In this document: piece by piece, positions 60,043 to 64,000 of the stretch
Layout: the number at the start of each line of letters is the position of its first letter
How positions within the stretch are numbered: position 1 is the first letter of the stretch
Assembly (NCBI RefSeq): GCF_003233845.1
Contig: NZ_QKRB01000010.1
Span: 155,647-219,646, forward strand
Reading direction: 5' to 3'
DNA from: Paenibacillus sambharensis
Lineage (GTDB): Bacteria; Bacillota; Bacilli; Paenibacillales; Paenibacillaceae
DNA length: 64,000 nucleotides
Notes under the pieces: model-generated
The model's input: only the letters and a program-made list of their open reading frames with translations
Told to the model about the DNA's origin: nothing
Database searches by the model: none
Made by a program: the position numbers and the translations under genes

Positions 60043-61026
60043 ATGAGATACAGACCACTCGGCAGCAGCGGGATGTCCGTGAGCGAGATCAGCTTTGGCA
60101 CGTGGGCAATCGGAGGCTCATGGGGACAGACAAGCGACGAAGCTTCCCTGGAGGCTCTTGCGCGGGCTATGGACGCAGGCGTCAACTTCTTTGATACAGC
60201 GGATGTATATGGTGACGGGCACAGCGAGGAGCTGCTCGCTAAAGCGACCAAGGGCAGGGAAGACCAGATACATATCGCAACCAAGTTCTGCCGGGCAGCG
60301 GATATTCACAGCCGGGAGGCCTACCGTTACGAGTCGGTAAGCGCGTTCTGTGAGGCCAGTCTGCGCAGACTCGGCCGGGAGCGGATTGACCTGTACCAGA
60401 TACACTGTCCGCCGACTGACATCCTGCGGGACGGTGAGGTTTTCCATGTACTGGACAGGCTCCGTCAGGAAGGGAAAATCCGTGAATACGGGGTTAGCGT
60501 GGAGACGGTGGAGGAAGGCCTTATCAGCCTTCAATATCCGAATGTCCGGGCGCTCCAGGTTATCTATAATCTGTTCCGCCAGCTGCCGGGGGACGAGCTG
60601 TTCCCGAAGGCGCATGAGCAGGGTGTTGGCATTCTGGTCCGACTCCCGCTTGCCAGCGGGCTCCTGACGGGCAAATTTACCGAGCAGTCGACATTTGCCC
60701 CGGATGACCACCGCAGCTTCAACCGCAACGGGGAGAGCTTTAATGTCGGAGAGACTTTCGCCGGACTTCCGTTCGAGAAGGGAGTAGCGCTCAGCAGCCA
60801 GCTTTCCTGGATTGCCGACGGCCGTTCCAATATGGCTGGAGCTGCACTGCGCTGGATTCTGGATAATCCGCATATCACTTGTGTCATCCCGGGCTTCAAG
60901 AACACATCACAGGTAGAAGCTAATCTGGAAGCGGCTGATGTGCCGTCCTTCACGGAGGGAGAGCTGGAGAAGCTGAGGCAGTTTTATAAGGATGAGGTAA
61001 AAGAATATATTCGCGGACCGTACTAA
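60043..61026 (+). CDS. Aldo/keto reductase
   Basis: NADPH-dependent oxidoreductase of 327 residues, (beta/alpha)8 barrel. Motifs: GMSVSEISFGTWAIGG, NFFDTADVYGDGHSEELLAKA with the catalytic aspartate and tyrosine, IATKF with the lysine, YQIHCPPTDI with the histidine, and the C-terminal CVIPGFKNTSQVEANL cofactor loop. This is the YajO/GSP69-like group. ATG 60043 follows AAAGGA at 9 bases; other in-frame ATGs (60016, 60037) are poorly placed. The substrate is unknown. Confidence 0.9.
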   Translation: MRYRPLGSSGMSVSEISFGTWAIGGSWGQTSDEASLEALARAMDAGVNFFDTADVYGDGHSEELLAKATKGREDQIHIATKFCRAADIHSREAYRYESVSAFCEASLRRLGRERIDLYQIHCPPTDILRDGEVFHVLDRLRQEGKIREYGVSVETVEEGLISLQYPNVRALQVIYNLFRQLPGDELFPKAHEQGVGILVRLPLASGLLTGKFTEQSTFAPDDHRSFNRNGESFNVGETFAGLPFEKGVALSSQLSWIADGRSNMAGAALRWILDNPHITCVIPGFKNTSQVEANLEAADVPSFTEGELEKLRQFYKDEVKEYIRGPY

Positions 61027-61055
61027 ACTGGCGGCATAGCATTGGCAACAAAATA

Positions 61056-61104
61056 AAGGAGCTGCATCAGGCTGAAATGCCTGATACAGCTCCTTGTGTA
61101 TTAT
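61056..61104. terminator. Bidirectional terminator
   Basis: AAGGAGCTGCATCAGGC pairs with GCCTGATACAGCTCCTT (61056-61072 with 61079-61095) with one mismatch. T-rich sequence follows on both strands (GTGTATTATT on plus, TATTTTGTT on minus). It serves the convergent reductase and LTA-synthase-like genes. Confidence 0.8.
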
Positions 61105-62987
61105 TCGGCGGGCTTCTTGTCGGGCAGCTGCAGGACGTAGCTGTCGGATAAGTGAAGCAGCTCCAGGGCGCGGTTGTATTCGTCCTCGGTCACCGATCCG
61201 GCGCTGTCCTCATCTCCGGACAAGGAGTACTGCGTGCCATCCTCGTATCCTTCACCCGGCATGAACAGCGAATGGCTGCTTACAAGCGAGCCGGAGGGCA
61301 GATAGTAGCGCTGCGGCAAAATATTGTTCTGATGATTAAGGATGTCCTGGCCGAAGTGTATATGATCACTCAGTGATATGCCCATCAGATTGGCAATCGT
61401 CGGCAGCAGATCAGACTGTCCGCCCAGCTGGTCGAATACGGCCGGCTCTGTAACCCCTTCGCCGATAACCATCAGAGGAATGTTGATCATATCGGTATAG
61501 CCGTATTCACGTCCGTGAATTTCCGCCATCAGGGCCTTCTCTTCTTTGTTGAGAGAATAGATGGGCAGGCCGAGGTGGTCGCCATAGATGACGATCAGAC
61601 TGTCCTCCCAGATGCCGCTTTCCTTCAAATCATCAATGAATTTACCGAGCATCCGGTCGGCATAATTCTGGGAACGGATATAATCGCCTACGAATGTCTC
61701 CTTATAGCGATCAGGCAGTGTAATTTGATCCTTCTCAAGCGGGATCGTGAACGGATGATGGGCCGTCATGGAGATGACCTGACTGTAGAACGGCTGTTCA
61801 GAAGCGTGCATGCGCTTCAGCTCCTCGGCCGTCTTCTTATACAGCACTTCATCCGATGCGCCGAAGAAAATAACATCCTCTTCGCCGAAGAATTCGGCAT
61901 CATAATAACGGTCAAAGCCAAGCGAGCTGTACAGCTCGCCGCGGTTCCAGAACTCAACCACGTTCGTGTGGAAGGTTGCGGTGTCGTAGCCTTCCGCCTG
62001 CAGCAGCTTCGGCAGGCTTGGGAGTGCTTTATCCACATACATCATCGTAGCCGCACCGCGCGGCGGGATGTAATAAGATGTATTAACGACAAACTCGGCA
62101 TCCGAGGTATTGCCTTGACCGACCTGCTGATAGAAGTGAGGGAAGTAGAAGCCCTCGTGAGCCAGCTTGTTCATGGTTGGCGTTACTTCCTGCCCTTCAA
62201 CCTTAAGGTCGATCAGGAAGTTCTGGAAGGACTCCATCTGGATGATAATCAGGTTCTTGCCCTTGGCCGCTCCATTATACTTGGCATCCTCCGGAGCAAC
62301 AGGCTCAATTCCTTTGAGCTCATTAATTGCTTCCTGAGTGATGAGCGATTGATCAACGGGATCAACCTTCTCGCTGGAGAAGATTGTATAAGCTTCATAA
62401 TTGAGAATGCCCATCTCACCGGCCTTGACGCGCTCATTCATGCTCGCGCGGTTCGGGAGAATATTCATCAGACATACAACGATCATTAGCGTGAAGATGG
62501 ACAGGAGCATCCCCCGTCTGCTGCTGCGCTGGTTAAGCTGCTTCCAGGATTCTGCCTTGCGCTGGCGGAAGAAGACGTAGGCGAACAGCAGAATATCGGT
62601 GAAGATGAACAGGAAGTAAGGGTCAAGCAGCGAGAAGACGCTGTTCTTGACGGCCGTTACCTGGTTCACCTGCTGCAAGGCGTGATAGGTAACAATAACA
62701 CCATAATATTTGTAGTACATAATGACGGCGAAGAATATACCGGTTAACAGCAGATTGACAACCAGATAGATGACCATCTTGCGCTTGGATGCAAAATACT
62801 CAATCAGGCAGAAGAGCGCAATAATGAAAGGGATTTCGGAAATAAGCGGCGCCATGCCGGGTGAATGTTCAAAAATGACAAACCAGGCCAGATAACTTTT
62901 AATCAATAGAATAAGTAGAAATACGAGTTGGGGCTTCGCGCCTAGCGCAGTGTACGCCTTGGAGAGCCAAGGAGTCCTCACGTGCAT
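61101..62987 (-). CDS. LTA synthase family protein (lipoteichoic acid glycerophosphotransferase-like)
   Basis: 628 residues: five membrane helices in the first 180 residues, then an extracellular alkaline-phosphatase/sulfatase-type domain. Metal and catalytic residues match LtaS: E252 (IIIQMESFQNF), nucleophile T294 (GQGNTSDAEF), then YDTATFHTN, FGASDEVLY and VIYGDHLGLP. It should transfer glycerol phosphate from phosphatidylglycerol to a membrane anchor, or act as a primase/stress paralogue. ATG 62987 follows AAAGGAAGG; the open frame runs further upstream without a site. It is transcribed towards the reductase gene. Confidence 0.9.
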   Translation of the reverse strand: MHVRTPWLSKAYTALGAKPQLVFLLILLIKSYLAWFVIFEHSPGMAPLISEIPFIIALFCLIEYFASKRKMVIYLVVNLLLTGIFFAVIMYYKYYGVIVTYHALQQVNQVTAVKNSVFSLLDPYFLFIFTDILLFAYVFFRQRKAESWKQLNQRSSRRGMLLSIFTLMIVVCLMNILPNRASMNERVKAGEMGILNYEAYTIFSSEKVDPVDQSLITQEAINELKGIEPVAPEDAKYNGAAKGKNLIIIQMESFQNFLIDLKVEGQEVTPTMNKLAHEGFYFPHFYQQVGQGNTSDAEFVVNTSYYIPPRGAATMMYVDKALPSLPKLLQAEGYDTATFHTNVVEFWNRGELYSSLGFDRYYDAEFFGEEDVIFFGASDEVLYKKTAEELKRMHASEQPFYSQVISMTAHHPFTIPLEKDQITLPDRYKETFVGDYIRSQNYADRMLGKFIDDLKESGIWEDSLIVIYGDHLGLPIYSLNKEEKALMAEIHGREYGYTDMINIPLMVIGEGVTEPAVFDQLGGQSDLLPTIANLMGISLSDHIHFGQDILNHQNNILPQRYYLPSGSLVSSHSLFMPGEGYEDGTQYSLSGDEDSAGSVTEDEYNRALELLHLSDSYVLQLPDKKPAE

Positions 62988-63239
62988 GCACCTTCCTTTA
63001 CCAGAGGAAACAGGCCGGAAACGGCTGCTGCCGCACCTGCCTTGATCCTGTAATTGATGGCCGGCGCTGCCGGCTGTATATATGAATAAGATGTAAAGAA
63101 TATAGGAACAGAATCTATTATGCTCCCGCAGCGGAAGAATGTCAAAGGCAGGAAATTTCTGTATGCAAAAATAAGATGGCGCACGAGAACCCCCGGTGGT
63201 ATACTTTGGGAAGCTTGCCGCGTCCAAACGCTGGCGGGC

Positions 63240-63278
63240 CGCGGTTCGTAACCATCCCGCGTTATCAAAACTAAGGAG
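63240..63278 (+). promoter_or_regulatory. PreQ1-I riboswitch
   Basis: Five-bp stem CGCGG / CCGCG (63240-63244 with 63257-63261). The loop UUCGUAACCAUC resembles the preQ1-I type with GGUUCGUAACCAUCCC. An A-rich tail reads GUUAUCAAAACUAAGGAG, whose last AAGGAG is the ribosome-binding site of the next gene. The C residues of the loop can pair with the GG of that site when the metabolite is bound, so it would shut off translation. It sits directly before a queuosine-precursor transporter, the expected target. Confidence 0.85.
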
Positions 63279-63286
63279 TCATGCGT

Positions 63287-63967
63287 ATGTTTAACGAATT
63301 TTGGGGCGTGCTGTTCATAGCCGTCAACTTCCTGCTGTTCCTGGCCTGCTACAGGCTGTTTGGGCGGACGGGGCTCTTTGCATGGATCGGATTTGCCACC
63401 GTGCTGGCCAACATTCAGGTTGTGAAGACAGTTGAGATCGGCGGCTTGATGATGACGCTCGGCAACACGATCTATGCCAGCATCTATCTGACGACTGACC
63501 TTCTCAATGAGAAGTATGGACCGAAGCAGGCCAGGAAGGCAGTCTGGTTCGGGTTCTTCACGCTGCTGGCTTCAACGGTCATCATGCAGATGGTGCTTAA
63601 GTTCGACCCGCATCCCGACGATTTTGCCCACGAGCCTCTGGTGGCCATATTCGACCTGCTTCCGCTGATTGCGATTGGCAGCTTGTGCGCGTATCTGGTC
63701 AGCCAGTTCCTGGACGTCAGGCTGTTCAACTGGCTCAAGCGGCTGTTTCCATCGGACGGGCAGCTGTGGATTCGGACCAATGGCAGCACGGCCATCAGCC
63801 AGCTGGTCGACACGCTGGTGTTCTGCACCATTGCGTTCGCTTGGGAATATGAATTTAACCTGTGGCTGCAGATTTTCCTGACGACGTACATATTCAAGTT
63901 TATCGTGTCGGTCTCCTCAACCCCGGTGCTGTATATCGCCAAGCGGCTGAAGGTTTCCGACGAATGA
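63287..63967 (+). CDS. Queuosine precursor transporter (VUT/YhhQ family)
   Basis: 226 residues with about six membrane helices. The VUT/DUF165 pattern is visible: TVEIGGLMMTLGNTIYASIYLTTDLLNEKYGPKQARKAVW in part, then LDVRLFNWLKRLFP, and LWIRTNGSTAISQLVDTLVFCTIAF, the conserved RTN-x-S-T-x-x-x-Q-x-x-DT block. It imports preQ1, preQ0 or queuine for tRNA modification. I chose ATG 63287: AAGGAG (63273-63278) is 8 bases before it but only 2 before ATG 63281. It lies behind a preQ1-I riboswitch. Confidence 0.92.
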   Translation: MFNEFWGVLFIAVNFLLFLACYRLFGRTGLFAWIGFATVLANIQVVKTVEIGGLMMTLGNTIYASIYLTTDLLNEKYGPKQARKAVWFGFFTLLASTVIMQMVLKFDPHPDDFAHEPLVAIFDLLPLIAIGSLCAYLVSQFLDVRLFNWLKRLFPSDGQLWIRTNGSTAISQLVDTLVFCTIAFAWEYEFNLWLQIFLTTYIFKFIVSVSSTPVLYIAKRLKVSDE

Positions 63968-64000
63968 TCTTTTACCCGGTTTACCGCGCAAAGAACCGCC

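Overview
The window reads as chromosomal DNA of a Paenibacillus-like, spore-forming Firmicute. The coding DNA is moderately GC-rich, Shine-Dalgarno sites are strong (AAGGAGG type), and GTG and TTG starts are common. The families fit too: a YesM-type kinase with an AraC-type response regulator after a sugar ABC permease, two manganese catalases, DUF1540 and DUF2642 small proteins, a PdaA-like deacetylase, YuiD, an LTA synthase paralogue and NupNOPQ. I see no prophage, insertion sequence, CRISPR array, rRNA or tRNA. All identifications come from reading motifs and family resemblance by eye; no database search was run.

Layout. 1-3.3 kb: end of a sugar ABC permease, then a two-component system. 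3.4-6.0 kb: lactate dehydrogenase diverging from an alanine/glycine:cation symporter. 6.1-9.0 kb (minus): three-gene ABC uptake operon of the TrpXYZ type. 9.3-12.2 kb: a soluble histidine kinase, then a TetR regulator diverging from a quinone-reductase-like enzyme, with visible promoter and operator. 12.4-16.6 kb: subtilisin-like protease, an SDR, a decayed second SDR, an unknown protein coupled to a sugar isomerase. 16.6-20.2 kb: STAS protein and chemoreceptor (minus), then DUF2294 and an SbtA-like bicarbonate transporter. 20.2-21.8 kb: Mn-catalase, YuzF-like and DUF1540 genes around a perfect Fur-type box. 22-28 kb: cytoplasmic GH9 glycosidase diverging from an AraC regulator, then SDR, ThuA-like and Dabb proteins and an MFS transporter.

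28-35 kb: an ABC-2 exporter, then a 36-codon leader ORF followed by stacked hairpins and two terminators in front of a BmrC/BmrD-type heterodimeric multidrug exporter. This is the most notable regulatory arrangement in the window and looks like ribosome-mediated attenuation. 35.7-42.8 kb: purine-nucleoside salvage (adenosine deaminase, nucleoside hydrolase, NupNOPQ importer). 43-44.3 kb: a chemoreceptor with almost no extracellular domain. 44.4-45.2 kb: non-coding DNA with a repeat family. 45.2-49.6 kb: UPF0173 hydrolase and a second heterodimeric ABC exporter (YfiBC type).

49.7-55.8 kb: multi-PAS histidine kinase, then a MarR regulator with an MMPL exporter. 55.9-59.8 kb: a second Mn catalase, PdaA-like deacetylase, YuiD, a secreted duplicated-domain protein, and an HPr-like protein lacking the phosphorylatable histidine. 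60-64 kb: aldo/keto reductase, LTA-synthase-family enzyme, and a queuosine-precursor transporter behind what looks like a preQ1-I riboswitch.
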